Shown piece by piece: positions 22,176 through 33,739 of a DNA stretch of 64,000 bases (the first letter of the stretch is position 1; each line of letters begins with the position of its first letter). The DNA is taken from assembly GCF_021869535.1 (NCBI RefSeq), contig NW_026262712.1:107009640-107073639 (forward strand). The letters are read 5' to 3'. The stretch is from Mytilus californianus (taxonomy: Eukaryota > Mollusca > Bivalvia > Mytilida > Mytilidae). The position numbers and the translations under genes were made by a program. The notes under the pieces were generated by a model. It did not search any database. It saw only the letters and a list, made by a program, of their open reading frames with translations, and was not told the DNA's origin.

Positions 22176-22800
22176 ATATACAGGACCGTTTTCAAATAAA
22201 AGCTCTTGTGGAGTTTTTATTTTTTGCGATGTCATCAATATGTTTCTTCCAACTTGTGATCTGTGTATTGTGGCCTTTATATTTCGCATATTCAATCTCT
22301 TCAAGAAACTGGATGAGGATGTTGTAGTTTGCCTTCCCTATGTTTTGCTATATTGTTACTCTGAGTAGTTGACATTTTGTGGTTGGAATTCCATCTTCCA
22401 GTCTGCATCCGACTGTTTCAATACTTTAGGTCGTGTTAGGAATATTGGCATCTCCTTGCTTTCTTATTTGGTGGTACATTTAAACTCAGGCGTCTGCAAA
22501 CAGTCTTACATTTGATGACGACAAATACCCTAGTAGATCATTTATGAAATAAGAATAATCGGACCCAAGATGCTTCCTTGCTGGACTCCAAACTGTACAT
22601 GTGAAGTTTCTAAAAAAATGCCCACTGCTGTCTGTCTTCCAGAAGAAGTTTTTCAGCCAATTTATGACCTTTCCTCTTGTGTCATTATGGTTTATGTATT
22701 TTAGTATATAAGAATAGTGAGTAAGGTGGTCGAAGGATTTTGAGGAATTTAATAGGATAAGATATATCTGCTCCTTGTTGCCGATGTGTCTGTATAGCTA
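22176..22800 (-). pseudogene. LINE reverse transcriptase relic
   Basis: On the minus strand, decayed reverse-transcriptase motifs appear in order: NSSKSFDHLTHYSYILKYIN, GKVINWLKNFFWKT, FINDLLGYLSSSNVRLFADA (the catalytic box with the second Asp lost), then TTKCQLLRVT, LEEIEYAKYKG and SWKKHIDDIAKNKNSTRAFI. Frameshifts and stops are frequent. This is a different LINE lineage from the one at 8739-10235. It sits upstream of the first DUF229 gene, probably inside its 5' intron, on the opposite strand. Confidence 0.75.
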
Positions 22801-22909
22801 CTTCGACTGTTAGTACGAATCAATTTGTCTTCACTGGGTTCAGTAAATATAATATGTGAGTAAATGTAATCATCTGTATACTTATAATCTCCCTGGAATA
22901 TGATCATCC

Positions 22910-22930
22910 ATGTATTATTATCTTTTACAG
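22910..22930 (+). other. Probable 3' splice site before the DUF229 gene
   Basis: TATTATTATCTTTTACAG ends at 22930, 9 bases before the ATG at 22940. The pyrimidine-rich run and CAG fit a splice acceptor. The apparent start codon at 22910 would be intron sequence. The paralogue at 35100-37100 has the same arrangement, which supports a conserved intron in the 5' untranslated region. Confidence 0.6.
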
Positions 22931-22939
22931 GAATTTAGA

Positions 22940-24943
22940 ATGACAAGACAAGGACATAATAAACAAGTGTCGTTTATATATGGAGTTTATTCTGTGAAGA
23001 AAGTTTTGCGGTATTTTTATATAAAAATAGCAAGAACACGAAGAACATTCATTAAGTTAATATATTTGATCGTTTTCATGTCTGCGTTTGTTTACCTAAA
23101 TTACCGATACAATCTTCCTGTCTTTCATGTTTTTCGAAATCCGAATGTTAATAAACCATGCACGCTTCCAGTGTATGATATATACGACCATTCAGTGGAC
23201 CAGTTTTTCTGGGATCAACAGGTCTTGCCATGCGAAGGTTGGTTAGATTTGTTGTATGTTGATTCCAAAGGATATATTACAATGAACAAAACTGCCGTAA
23301 GTGTTTCTGGTTATTCTGATATAAAATGTGAATATCGATATATACAACGTGTTTCGGAGTCAAAAATTGAATTCTCGTCTAAAATGGATTATGTTCAACC
23401 TTCCTATTTAGATGGTGACTTTGTTCATGCAGAATGTTACGATTCGAATAGAAAACTACTATATAATAACTTGCATATAAATGTTGACAGTAAAAATGTT
23501 TTTAAAAATCGTAAACTGGCAGAAGAAACTAAATCGAATTTAAGTGTATATATCATTGGTATTGATTCTCTATCAAGACTTATAGCAGAACGAAAAATTC
23601 CCAAAACACTAAACTTTCTACGAAATAATTTGAGTGCATATATGTTTAAAGGGTATACGCGCGTCGGTGATGGTTCGTATCCAAATTTATTGCCATTGTT
23701 TACTGGATTAAAAGCATATGGTGAGGAACATAAAGTGGGTATAAACAACATACAGTATATGTTTAACAATTATTCCAAGCAAGGTTGTATAGATATGTAC
23801 GCAGAGGACTGGGTACAGGTTGCCACTTTTGTCGACATCTTTAGAAAACAACCATCTCATCATTACATTCAGCCTCTGTTTCAGGCAATTGATAAAGTTA
23901 AATCTAACAGTTTGGCTGTAGAATATACACTTAAGTTTTTACAACATCATAATATTCCCCTCGGTAAAACGTCTCCTTTGTGTTTTGGTAATGTTTATAA
24001 GTATCAGTTGATATTGCAATATTTTAAGCGCTTTTTAGATAACTATGAATTGAAGAGAAAATTTGCATTTGCTTGGACCAATGAAATCGGTCATGACTTT
24101 CTGAACATGGTAGGCTTGGCTGATAATGATTACCTAGAATTTTTCAAATGGATGAAAGAATCAAAGAAACTTGAAAATGCCATCATGATATTTATGAGCG
24201 ATCATGGACCTCGATATAGTGAAATTCAAAACACAGAAGTCGGTCGCATTTCTAATTTACTACCTCTTTTTACGATTGTTTTACCAGATCACATTAAATC
24301 AAGATTTAATCATATTCACAAGAATTTGAAACTAAATACAGAGAGAATGACCACTGCTTTTGACGTTTATGAAACTCTTAAAGATATACTGCATGGAGAT
24401 TTTCAGAAGAAAGATAGTTTATTGAATGTCCAAAAGTTACCTCGAGGAATAAGCTTGTTCCGTGAAATTCCGTCGTCTAGAAGTTGCTTAGATGCTGATA
24501 TTTCGGAACATTACTGTCCTTGTTATACGACAAAAAATGTTTCCGTAAACGATGAACGTGTAGTAGATTCTGTTAACGCTGTTGTAGATAAAATTAATGA
24601 TATTTTAGAAGCAGTTAAAACAAAATGTGCCAAAGTAGTAACGCAATCTATTCGCAGTGCGAGATCAGTTTTTTCCGACATGGTGCGTGATACGCAGAAA
24701 GAGCGATCCTTTTCTGTTCGCAGTTACCTTTGGAATATTTCCGAACAAACTCGATTTCGCATAACTTTTTGGACAAACCCAGGTAATGCTTTATATGAAG
24801 CAACAGTGCAATACAACGATAAAACCAATATCAAAATTCTAGGTGATATCAATCGTATTAATAAGTATGGAAACCAATCAGCTTGTCTAAGAATAGGCCA
24901 GGTGCGCGATAGAGTTCGAGAACTTTATTGTTATTGCCTTTAA
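22940..24943 (+). CDS. DUF229 family protein, type II membrane
   Basis: A 667-residue protein. I place the start at 22940 rather than 22910 because a splice acceptor ends at 22930 and the paralogue starts in the same position. Residues about 37-54 are a single hydrophobic segment after a basic N-terminus, so the bulk should lie in the Golgi lumen or outside the cell. Family hallmarks: GIDSLSRLIAERK (D209, S210), WTNEIGHDF (H385), and MSDHGPRYSEIQ (D421, H422), which match metal-binding and nucleophile positions of the alkaline-phosphatase/sulfatase fold; then SRSCLDADISEHYCPC. Several N-x-S/T sites are present. No enzyme activity has been established for DUF229 proteins, as far as I know. The coding part is a single exon. 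AATAAA at 25477-25482 is a possible poly(A) signal. Confidence 0.93.
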   Translation: MTRQGHNKQVSFIYGVYSVKKVLRYFYIKIARTRRTFIKLIYLIVFMSAFVYLNYRYNLPVFHVFRNPNVNKPCTLPVYDIYDHSVDQFFWDQQVLPCEGWLDLLYVDSKGYITMNKTAVSVSGYSDIKCEYRYIQRVSESKIEFSSKMDYVQPSYLDGDFVHAECYDSNRKLLYNNLHINVDSKNVFKNRKLAEETKSNLSVYIIGIDSLSRLIAERKIPKTLNFLRNNLSAYMFKGYTRVGDGSYPNLLPLFTGLKAYGEEHKVGINNIQYMFNNYSKQGCIDMYAEDWVQVATFVDIFRKQPSHHYIQPLFQAIDKVKSNSLAVEYTLKFLQHHNIPLGKTSPLCFGNVYKYQLILQYFKRFLDNYELKRKFAFAWTNEIGHDFLNMVGLADNDYLEFFKWMKESKKLENAIMIFMSDHGPRYSEIQNTEVGRISNLLPLFTIVLPDHIKSRFNHIHKNLKLNTERMTTAFDVYETLKDILHGDFQKKDSLLNVQKLPRGISLFREIPSSRSCLDADISEHYCPCYTTKNVSVNDERVVDSVNAVVDKINDILEAVKTKCAKVVTQSIRSARSVFSDMVRDTQKERSFSVRSYLWNISEQTRFRITFWTNPGNALYEATVQYNDKTNIKILGDINRINKYGNQSACLRIGQVRDRVRELYCYCL

Positions 24944-25619
24944 TATTCTAAAAATGCGCCAGATATTATCCGTGATGGATGGCTTGACAGAAAATTAATT
25001 ATCCTGGATGGACATCTTGAAAGACTTCAATGGAGGAACATATGTTTAAACATATAAAGGAAAACGATTCTAAAGAATGTCAATATAATAGAGCTATAGG
25101 GATGTTCGCGTCGCATACTCAAACTAAAATTGGTATTACATTTTAATAATTTTCATTTGACACTGAACAAAGCATCAACATCATAGAAAATGAATATGTA
25201 TGTTCATATTAGTTCATCCAGATATATTCAAAAACATGTAAAAACTGCAATATTGTAACAAAACTGTTATCAACAACAACGGGTAGACAATGAATAATTT
25301 TTTTGATATTAAGGATATTCTTGTAAATTGTTGAAAACTATTTTCAGCTTGTTATTTATAGACCTTGTTATATTCAAACACCGTTACCTTTAAACTACTT
25401 TCCGATTTTGGCTGTGTGATATTTTTAAAAAGTGAGAATCAAATATCCTCGAAATATAGACAGTGATAGTCAAGGAAATAAATTTTCAGAAAATGCTCTG
25501 GATATAGTGTATTCTATTTTAATTGTCGGTCTTGATGGCTTGGAAAATTCAACGAAGAAAAAACAGAATAACTATATTTTGTAAATGTTTATCTTTTATT
25601 TAAAAGCAGGATTAATTGT
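24944..25619. other. 3' region of the first DUF229 gene
   Basis: No frame of note. A candidate poly(A) signal AATAAA is at 25477-25482, about 535 bases after the stop codon; its use is not shown by the sequence. Confidence 0.4.
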
Positions 25620-25800
25620 TCGGTTAGGGTGACACATCCCACAGAATGTGGCCTTGCTAAAAATCACCAAAGATAGCAGGTGTGAGCCAATGCTCCGTGT
25701 TGAAGGCCGTACCTTGACCTATAATGGTTTACTTTTATAAATTGTTACTTGGATGGAGAGTTGTCTCATTGGCACTCATACCACATCTTCCTATATCTAT
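25620..25800 (+). repeat. Dispersed repeat, M1-like 3' end
   Basis: Contains GTGACACATCCCACAGAATG and then GGATGGAGAGTTGTCTCATT, GGCACTCATACCACATCTTC. The last part is the same terminal phrase that heads the reverse copy at 33740. I recognise the first part as a very common mussel repeat. Confidence 0.7.
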
Positions 25801-25801
25801 T

Positions 25802-25885
25802 ATAATTTGTTCCGCCAGACGCAGGTTCCGTCTGCATAAGACTCACCAGTTGCGCTCGAATCAAAATAGTTGAAAGGCCTGTCAG
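25802..25885 (+). repeat. Short dispersed repeat (CGCCAG...AAGACTCA)
   Basis: The phrase CGCCAGACGCAGGTTCCGTC, TGCATAAGACTCACCAG, GCTCGAATCAAAATAGTTGAAA recurs in diverged form at 46294-46360. I know similar sequence as abundant in mussel genomes. Non-coding. Confidence 0.55.
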
Positions 25886-26227
25886 TGCTAATAATCAGAC
25901 ATATCGTGTCGGTCTTGTTCAATGTAAGGTATATATCTATTTAACATCAACATGCATCGTCATAAATATGCATAAAGTGTTTGCAAAATTGACAATTGTA
26001 AAATATTCACCAAAACATTAATCTAGCTGTTCGCTAAAACAGTTTGCATCATTATAAAACTATGTTCAGAATTGAAACTGCATCCGTCACCGCATCCAGT
26101 CATCCATTGATAAACACCTGTCTTGTTTTTATATCACAGGTGATTTATTTTTAGTTCCATAAGTATCTTTTGTTACAATTTGATAAGATTGTGATTATCT
26201 ACAGAAGTTTATGAATGACAGAATTTC

Positions 26228-26305
26228 AACATTATAAATCCTCAATATTTTTTTTTATTTTAAAGTTCTATAATAAAAGTCAAATAATTGAGGATTTATA
26301 ATGTT
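26228..26305. repeat. 19-bp inverted repeat (stem-loop)
   Basis: AACATTATAAATCCTCAAT at 26228-26246 is perfectly complementary to 26287-26305, with a 40-base AT-rich loop. It may be a very small MITE; no convincing flanking duplication is present. Confidence 0.75.
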
Positions 26306-26817
26306 TAAATACCGAATGAAAAACAGTACAATGCCATTTCTTTAGTCTCTATAACGTTTCCGTACCTATCTTATGTAGATGACGGTAAAACGAAATACAA
26401 CAAACAAACACAAGCAAGCAAATACTTTATTAGAGTCTCTCCTCTTTAAAACATTTGATATAAAACACAATATAATACTAACGGATCAATTTATAAAATA
26501 GACACTCTAATAAGAGTTATGAGAGACTGTAAAACACACTTTAAAAATACATTTATATTACATATATAACATATATCAATATATCTTAGCTTAAAACACC
26601 ATAATATTAAGAAGCAATACAATAGAATTGTCCGGACATTCGTAACATTAATTAATGTAAGTATCGGACGTCCCATAATGCGCTTGTTATTGGCGATGGA
26701 ATAGGCTCAAATTAAGTTATCTCTCGTTTATCAGGAAAAATGCAATTTCTACTTTTAAAGATGGTCTGGATGGGATTTGCAGATAACAGAAAAATGGCCA
26801 AAAAATATTGAATAAAC
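26306..26817. other. Non-coding, no gene recognised
   Basis: AT-rich, with only a 61-codon chance frame on the minus strand. No repeat family recognised. Confidence 0.5.
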
Positions 26818-27416
26818 TTAAGGTAGATCATAGGTATATATTTCCTCAGATAGAATTTTTTTATACTTTGCCACAATAAAGATTTTTCTATGCCTTTTCC
26901 AAAAATATAATAAAAAGTATGGGTCACCGTGCTATTTTTCAAGCTACGGGTCGTACGAAATTGCACAAATTTGCTTAGATTGTTCATGAAAAAACACATT
27001 TTTGTGCATAAAAAGAAATCTATGAGATAGAATTTTGAAATAAAATATGAAAAGATAGGTTTTATTATATGCTTTAAGAAAATAAAAAGAAAAAATGGTG
27101 TCACCGAACTTGTTTTCTTGCTACAAGTAAAAAATTAAAATTTCCCTATCAGTCCAGTATAAATTTTTTACTAAAAGAGTTATCTCCCCTTAAATGGCCA
27201 AGTTGAAAAAATGATTCTAAAAACACATTTATTTGGTATTTATTTAAACATTTTGGATAATGCAATAAATCACCAAGTTTTCTTTCATCAAATAAACAGT
27301 CTAACCTATAAATTGCCTATTTGTCTCCAAATTTGTAGATTTAGGCAAAGATCTAGACCGATTGTGTACTGCGATTGTACAATCCAAGATGGCGGTATAC
27401 CATGAATCTACCTTAA
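26818..27416. mobile_element. TTAA-flanked MITE
   Basis: TTAA at 26818-26821 is followed by GGTAGATCATAGGTATA; TTAA at 27413-27416 is preceded by a sequence whose complement is GGTAGATTCATGGTATA. The arms match at 13 of 17 positions. The 599-bp size and lack of coding suggest a non-autonomous piggyBac-type element. Short frames inside are not genes. Confidence 0.5.
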
Positions 27417-28044
27417 ATGAGCAAAATAATACATATGGAAAATAAAAGAACTAGGTAATGCAATACTGATTACAGAAATGAACGATGTACAGAATAATGA
27501 AATCATCTAATTTCATAAAAAAAAAGTTAATAGTAAAATCATTTGTATAAGAATTTTGAAAAGTAAGCGTTATTTTTAAAGATTAAGAAAACTACCCTAA
27601 AAATTTGCTGAATACAGAAATTAAGGTCTCCCATCCAGACACTCACTGCTTTTCGGAATTTATCTTTCAAAATGAACTCTCAAATCCAAACTTTTGAAAC
27701 ATCAATTAGATCTAGAAGAAATTGAAGAAAATATCCAGAACAGTTATGAATTCTTTAGTGTTTGATTTTACTTTTAATTTACATATACTTTTACCAGGCT
27801 TCAACCATAGCTTCTACAACTCAAATATATATATATCTGACAACACATTTGGACCTTTATGATACATGTTTTCTTAATGTATTTTTTCTGTTCTCTACTT
27901 AAATATGGATATTTGAGGATTTTAATAGATTGGGATTTTTTTTAACTGATTTTGAATGACACCGAAGCTATTTTTCATGGATGGATTTTTAATTAGAACA
28001 CAAAGAGTCCTTTTATTTTCTATTTATCATTGTAATCTCTAGTA
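27417..28044. other. Non-coding, no gene recognised
   Basis: AT-rich DNA with a short AT microsatellite near 27820-27835. No conserved phrase recognised. Confidence 0.5.
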
Positions 28045-28236
28045 TTAGTGGGTGTTAGGATTAAAAATCAAGTTTGTGGGTAACGTGCCATTTGTTAAAG
28101 CGCTTGAAGTATCAAGGGAAGTCATATTACCTTTAGATATTTCATGAGTAAATTTGAAACTTGGATGTATGTTATTTAGTACGGTGGCAAGTAAGGTAAA
28201 TTTAATGGACCGAAATACCTCGGAGATAAATATCAT
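28045..28236 (-). pseudogene. Possible Penelope-like reverse transcriptase fragment
   Basis: The minus-strand frame has LNNIHPSFKFTHEISKGN, then SLDTSSALTNGTLPTNL and a terminal NTH. This resembles the reverse-transcriptase block LNxxHPxIKFTxE...FLDT...NGxLxTxLYxKPTDTH of Penelope-like retroelements, with FLDT changed to SLDT and the KPTD part lost. Only about 60 residues can be matched and no catalytic Asp pair is seen, so the call is tentative. Confidence 0.5.
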
Positions 28237-28239
28237 ACC

Positions 28240-29389
28240 CTTTGATTAAGGTATGTCGTAGAGTGCCAAAGTGGTGCAGATTTTTGAAAACTGTGGTCAA
28301 AGGTCAAAAGGGAGGGGGGGGGGGGTTTAAGAAATCGCAATTTTGGGAAATTTTGTACAATTTCTCGGTCGTCCCTCATGATAACTGAGAAAAAAATTTC
28401 TATGGACATGCTCTAGTAATGGTGCACAAATTCATCTTGTCGTATTTATGTCTGATTGCCAGAGATTAGTGATGTATAGCCCCTCTTCCAACATGTAAGA
28501 AAATAAAATAAAATATCTTTATCTACAGAAATTATCTACAAAATTTTTTATATTTTATAGTTAGCTACGCAATGATATATGATAACATGTAAATATATTT
28601 TTGGGAAAGTTTTGTTAACATGCCATTAAGAACAAAGTAGAAATATAGTACTGTAAAGTTAACATTCGGTCCATGATTCAATGAAAAAATGATGAAACTC
28701 ATTATTGATTATTTAAACCCATAAGAATGTTGGAACTGTAAATAATTGTCTTGATGCATGTATGTCCGCATGAACATGATAGTATATGAAGTTTTTTTTT
28801 ATGTAAATAGGTCATTCAGTACAAGAGAAATAGCATATTGAAAAGTTGTGTCCCCCTATTTATAAAACAACACAAACAATGGAATGTATAGCAGACTTGA
28901 CTAAACCCGATTTTAAAGCCCGATAAATATGTGAATTATAAACAAACACGATTCACAGACACATTACGCTACATTTTGCATCTTTTGAAGCTGTCTAGGT
29001 ATATATAACACTAACACTAGACATCAATATGCACGTCCATTTGAAAAGGTAATGGAATACTATGAAAAAAATATGTGGATGTCTTGGTATGTAATACTTC
29101 CGAAATAGAGCTATCCAACCACATCAAGTTCGATAGCACTAGCAGCAGAAAACATGAAATATATGGCATTGAGAATTATAGGTCAATCATCATCTTCTAA
29201 AACAGTCTAACGAGTAAGCTAGGTGCTACAATCACCACTGCCATGACAACAATAATGATAGAGCTCGAAAAATTCTGTTCGTAGCATACGCAAGATTTCT
29301 ACAAATAGTTTTTCCTTTACATGTACAAACAAGGTCCTGTAAAAAGTCAAAAGGACATTGGATTCAAAATATACTGACACTTTGGAGCT
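28240..29389. other. Non-coding, no gene recognised
   Basis: Contains a 13-base run of G at 28314-28326. No frame or repeat family recognised. Confidence 0.5.
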
Positions 29390-30290
29390 GTTCCTCATAT
29401 CCATATTCCATAGGTGATCTATGTAGTGGTTTGACGATATAAGCATTCATCCAGACGTACACTTAGAGTAAAACTCGAAGAATATGCTGTCTCAATGATG
29501 CCTCTGAAGGAGGTAGTCTCATTAAGGAAGCATTCTTAGAAAGCGCCGACTTCACTCTTGATTTTATTGAGATCACCATGTACTTATTGAGAATTATGGG
29601 TCATATAGATCCGCGATGAATTGACTTTTCACTGGAACAGATGTGTCAATATTAGAACCAGCTAGATTGACAAACTTTGATACATGTTTGGGTTTTGTTT
29701 CAAAACCATAACTCATCATGTTTGACATCTGAAGAAAATATCTTATTCGAAGAAGAAAGACACAAGTGTCTGATGATTTAAATAGAATGCGACCCCTTTA
29801 ATTTATTTTTTACCATCTGTTTATTAGCAAACAGATCCGGCAGAATAATTCTTACATCTGCCTCTTCCTGTATATACAACTGATTATAGTCATTTACAGA
29901 TCCGACATAAAATTGCTGCACAATCTATAGATTTTGAAAAGATCCCGCTAGGAATATTTCGTCATGGTCTTGCAAATCAAAATCATTGTAGTGCGGGAGT
30001 GCATAATCACCTATAAATCTTATGAACCTCTTTTTATTTTCGGATGCACAAAGAAATTTCTTACAATCTCTTATTGATCTGCCTTCAGTGACCCAAAGAA
30101 CCTTAGATCTACAACCATTTGAAATATACTTCCTTATTCTTTCTGCTGATTTTGTAGACTGTTCCACATCATATCAATCAAACACGTCCACGACAACCAA
30201 AAAGTTTTCAAAACAAGCTATTAGGAATTTAAAGGCGTCCTTGGCCAAATTTCCAAAACTGTTCTACCTTTTTACACAAAGACTTTTTAC
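29390..30290 (-). pseudogene. Relic of a QEEADTR-type gene, unnamed family
   Basis: Read on the minus strand, decayed pieces line up in order: VEQSTKSAERIRKYISNG, then FLCASENKKRFIRFIGDYAL and DEIFLAGSF (29925-30167), then QLYIQEEADVRIILPDL (about 29815-29880), then LMRLPPSEASLRQHILRV and MEYGYEEQ (about 29400-29530). I recall proteins with EEADTR and LPPTxAxLxxH blocks in this order from molluscs and cnidarians, commonly in many copies, but I do not know a name or function. Stops and frameshifts between blocks mean it is dead. A mobile-element origin is possible. Confidence 0.55.
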
Positions 30291-31374
30291 AATACCCATA
30301 CCATCTCTGATCATAGGTGTACTGATTTGTAATGCAGGAATATCACACTCAGCTAAAGGTATCACATGCGAGTGCATTGTAATCATTCTATATATGAAAA
30401 TAATTGTCATCTACTAACCTGGCGAAAATATTTATCAGAGAGGTAGGAATAAATTGTAAGGCTGTAGGAATACTAAATTTTGACAGAGATTGATAGTAAT
30501 AATTTGAAATTTCGAACGATCGTAAACTGCTTTTTTAATTATTTTCCGCATCATAAAGGGTCTGGAAGCAAGGAATAATATGTATCTAGCAAAATATACG
30601 ACAAAGAAAGTGTTTTTTTTTTACAAACAGATCATCGTTTTAGACCTATTAGTTTTTGGAAAGAAACATCATGCTCCGACTGATTTGAAGCATCAAAAGC
30701 AAGTTCAATTTTTCATTTCAGCAAGTAGTTAACAATGCATGATGAATGATGCAGCGCCCGGTCCTTGAAGTAATCTATATAGAGATTAAACATGCCACTG
30801 GATAGTCTGACTGGTAATTTACGTGACTTCAAACATAATCGACACGCTCAAATGACTTGTTGGGCATTGGTTTTCCCTAATTCAAATGTATCAAAATTTA
30901 TTCTTCTTGTACATGTATAGGCTTTATAACACGACATATGCTACTTTACATGTACTTGTAAAGAAATCAGCACTGCCAATCATTTTCCGGATTAATTCGG
31001 ATGTGTCCCAATGTGGTTTAAAATTGGTATATTCGAAAAAAAACTCAACAAGAATAAAAACACTTCAACAGTTTATATTAAACCTTAACATTTGTACTAA
31101 ATCAAACATCTAGACATAAAAATTGATACAAATCTATATTCTTATTTACAAAAAATTAAGAAAATGCACATTTAATTCATTGCAAAAAACAGCAATTTTG
31201 AAGTCTAGGGAAAATGGGAAAAGGGAGCGCGACATGACTTATTGAGGTGAATATTGAATAGTAAAACTGCTATATGATGAGTATTATAAAAGGGCTTGTA
31301 AAAGTTGATTTGCATGTTCTGTCAAACTTTGATATATCAAAACTTCTTAAAAAAAAGAGGGGCTAAAGATAATA
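30291..31374. other. Non-coding, no gene recognised
   Basis: AT-rich with short chance frames on both strands. No repeat family recognised. Confidence 0.5.
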
Positions 31375-32003
31375 GAGGGACAGTCAAACTCACAGATCGA
31401 AAACAAACCGACAACGCCATGGCCAAAAAATAAAAAGACAAACAGACAAATAATAGTACACAAGACACAACATAGAAGACTAAAGACTAAGCACACGAAC
31501 CCCACCAAAAACTGGGGGTGATCTCAGATGCTCCACATGTGGCACCCGTCGTGTTGCTCATGTTATTACAAATCCGGTAAATAGTCTAATTCGGTAGGTC
31601 ACATTCGTGGTGAAAAAGGACGTGGATTGCAATTACGACATAAGGAACATATCCGATATCATCTGTGAAACGGTTATTTCATAACGGTCAACCAACTCAT
31701 GATGGCGTCCGTAAAATTTACGAAGGGATGATTTCAACTTCACCATAAGAACTCTTGGTTTCATAGCTTCCTTATGAGCAGCAACCCTCTATCAAGGAAA
31801 TCATGATAGAAAATACAAGCCCGGGAATATTGTATCAATAGGGAGATATATACTCCGTATGCAGGCGCTGCTGGAATGTTGCTACATAGAAATGGAAAGT
31901 TCACAATTGGGAAGCTGAAATCATCTCTTTTGTCTTAAAGTTTTGTTTTCAACCGACCCTCATTGTCAATTTCTAGATGTAAGTCAAGATATGAGGCAGA
32001 CTT
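31375..32003 (-). pseudogene. Reverse-transcriptase C-terminal relic, copy 1
   Basis: On the minus strand the sequence reads SASYLDLHLEIDNEGRLKTK, then LYDKRDDFSFPIVNFPFLCS, NIPAAPAYGVYISLLIQYSR, DFLDRGLLL and LKSSLRKFYGRHHELVDRYE. This set of phrases is familiar to me from the C-terminal part of reverse-transcriptase-like proteins that are abundant in bivalves and cnidarians. Stops (for example after IRKL and after FLMS) disable it. The left part (31375-31640) is the element's 3' untranslated region, which is repeated at 32385-32640. Confidence 0.7.
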
Positions 32004-32384
32004 AACTGATTTTACACAAAAACTGCACCGTGGGAAAACTCTACGACAGGGCTAATATGATAGTATAATGTTTACTCTATCATAATGTGGATTTTCAGCC
32101 GTAAGGTATGTCGGTCCATTAAAACTCTTAGAATAAGCGACTTTTTCTTGATTTGTCACTCCACTAATTTGCATGAGAGATAAATATGTCTAAATCCTCG
32201 TCACTTCTATTCCATTTCTTTTCCACATCATCTAAAAAACTTACTCAGGAAAGCGGTTTTGCGATAGAATACTCAATGATCTGCCAATAAATAGTTTTGC
32301 ATAAAATGATGTCATATTAATTGTTTTAGATAAAAACAAAAAATACCTCGGGAACATCCAAAACATGTAAGTCGAGATAAACTG
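32004..32384. other. Spacer between two RT relics
   Basis: No clear coding. May hold further decayed upstream sequence of copy 1, but I cannot recognise it. Confidence 0.35.
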
Positions 32385-32780
32385 ACAAACGCCATGCCAA
32401 AAAAGAAAGACGACGAAAAGACAATCAAATTCATAAAACATTACACAGAAAAATAAATACTGAGTAAAACGAACAACAATTAAAACTGGCGGTGATTTCA
32501 GGTGATTTGACAGGGTAAACAAATCCTGCTCCACTAGTGGCACTTGTCGTTTTGATCATGGACAGTGTAAATTCGATGAGTTAATTTCATTCGATGATGT
32601 CGCAATCGAAGAAAATAGGACGGGATTGTGGTAACGATAAGTGGAACATATCCATGAACATTTATGACAGAGAAATCCAATAAGGGTCAACCAAAACGTG
32701 ATGACGTCCGTAAACCTTTCGAATGGATGATTTCAACTGTGCAAATTGAAACAACTGGTTCAATCGCTTCCATGTAAACA
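32385..32780 (-). pseudogene. Reverse-transcriptase C-terminal relic, copy 2
   Basis: A diverged second copy of the relic at 31375-32003, in the same orientation. The minus strand has LKSSIRKVYGRHHVLVDPYW, and the 3' untranslated portion repeats phrases such as the one ending in TTTTTGGCATGGCG. A 100-codon frame across it (32241-32543) is only the non-coding tail read through. Confidence 0.65.
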
Positions 32781-33735
32781 ACTTCCAAGTATCAATGATA
32801 GACATGTCTGTTAAAGAGACTTTGGGAGTAATATAGTACATTCGCTGTAAAGACTCACAAGGAATCCAATGTGATACATAGTTGTTTATTAGACTTATCT
32901 AAATAGTAGAACTCAATATGTAGGTTCAATCTTAAACCCGGTAGTTTAAAAAACTATCAACCTTTACAGTTTCATGTGAGTGATTTGAGATTCTGTCAAA
33001 ATTTGATGATTTTCACATTTGAATATTTATACTACTGGGACCAGTTACCGTTACATGACATTTTATGCAATGACGGAAGCATTTGTAAAATATATGTTTT
33101 GTTTGATCCGATTGAGATAGGGAAATGGCAAATTGTTTGTTTTGGAAACGTCGTGAGAAGATACGAGTGCAGGCACAGACGTCCTCGATGTCTACTTGCT
33201 TTAGTTTAAATCTGTTTCAAAAGAAAAAGAAGGATTTATTAGTTTCAAAATTAAATCCTATGCTTCTTTTCAGTAAAAAGTTATTTCTTAATTTCAAATG
33301 ACATTTATGTGTAATAATTTCTGATTTGATTAAGAGAAGATAGAAGACCGCCGAGTCAATTGGCGGAATGACGATGGGTTTGGTTTATTTGACATACCTA
33401 TTCTATGTTATTCGTGCTATAAAATAGCAAAAAAGTCGCATTAATATCCCATGTAAGTGTACATTCTATCATTTAGTGGGTTAATTCATAAGACTCGATA
33501 ACTGCCCTCGTACCAATAACATATCGCGCAAAAATACCCACACTAGTTTCCTGCGTTTCCTTGTGTTCTACAAATCAGAGTAAAAGTCCAAGCTTATGGT
33601 GCTAAACCTAACTAAACACTTAAATTGTTACAATAATAATTCCAAACGGAGTTCTTATTGGATAATATTTATATCTCAGGTCAAAATAAGAGCTACCTTA
33701 AGATAATAAACTAATTCAATTTGGTTCCGAACTCC
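32781..33735. other. Non-coding, no gene recognised
   Basis: A 77-codon plus-strand frame at 32976-33209 has no recognisable feature and I treat it as chance. Confidence 0.45.
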
Positions 33736-33739
33736 GATA

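Noticed and set aside
22910-22939. ATG at 22910 as the start of the first DUF229 protein
   Set aside because: This stretch is a pyrimidine-rich splice acceptor; the ATG at 22940 gives the same start as in the paralogue.
32241-32543. 100-codon minus-strand frame as a gene
   Set aside because: It is read through the 3' untranslated part of the reverse-transcriptase relic and is hydrophobic by composition only.
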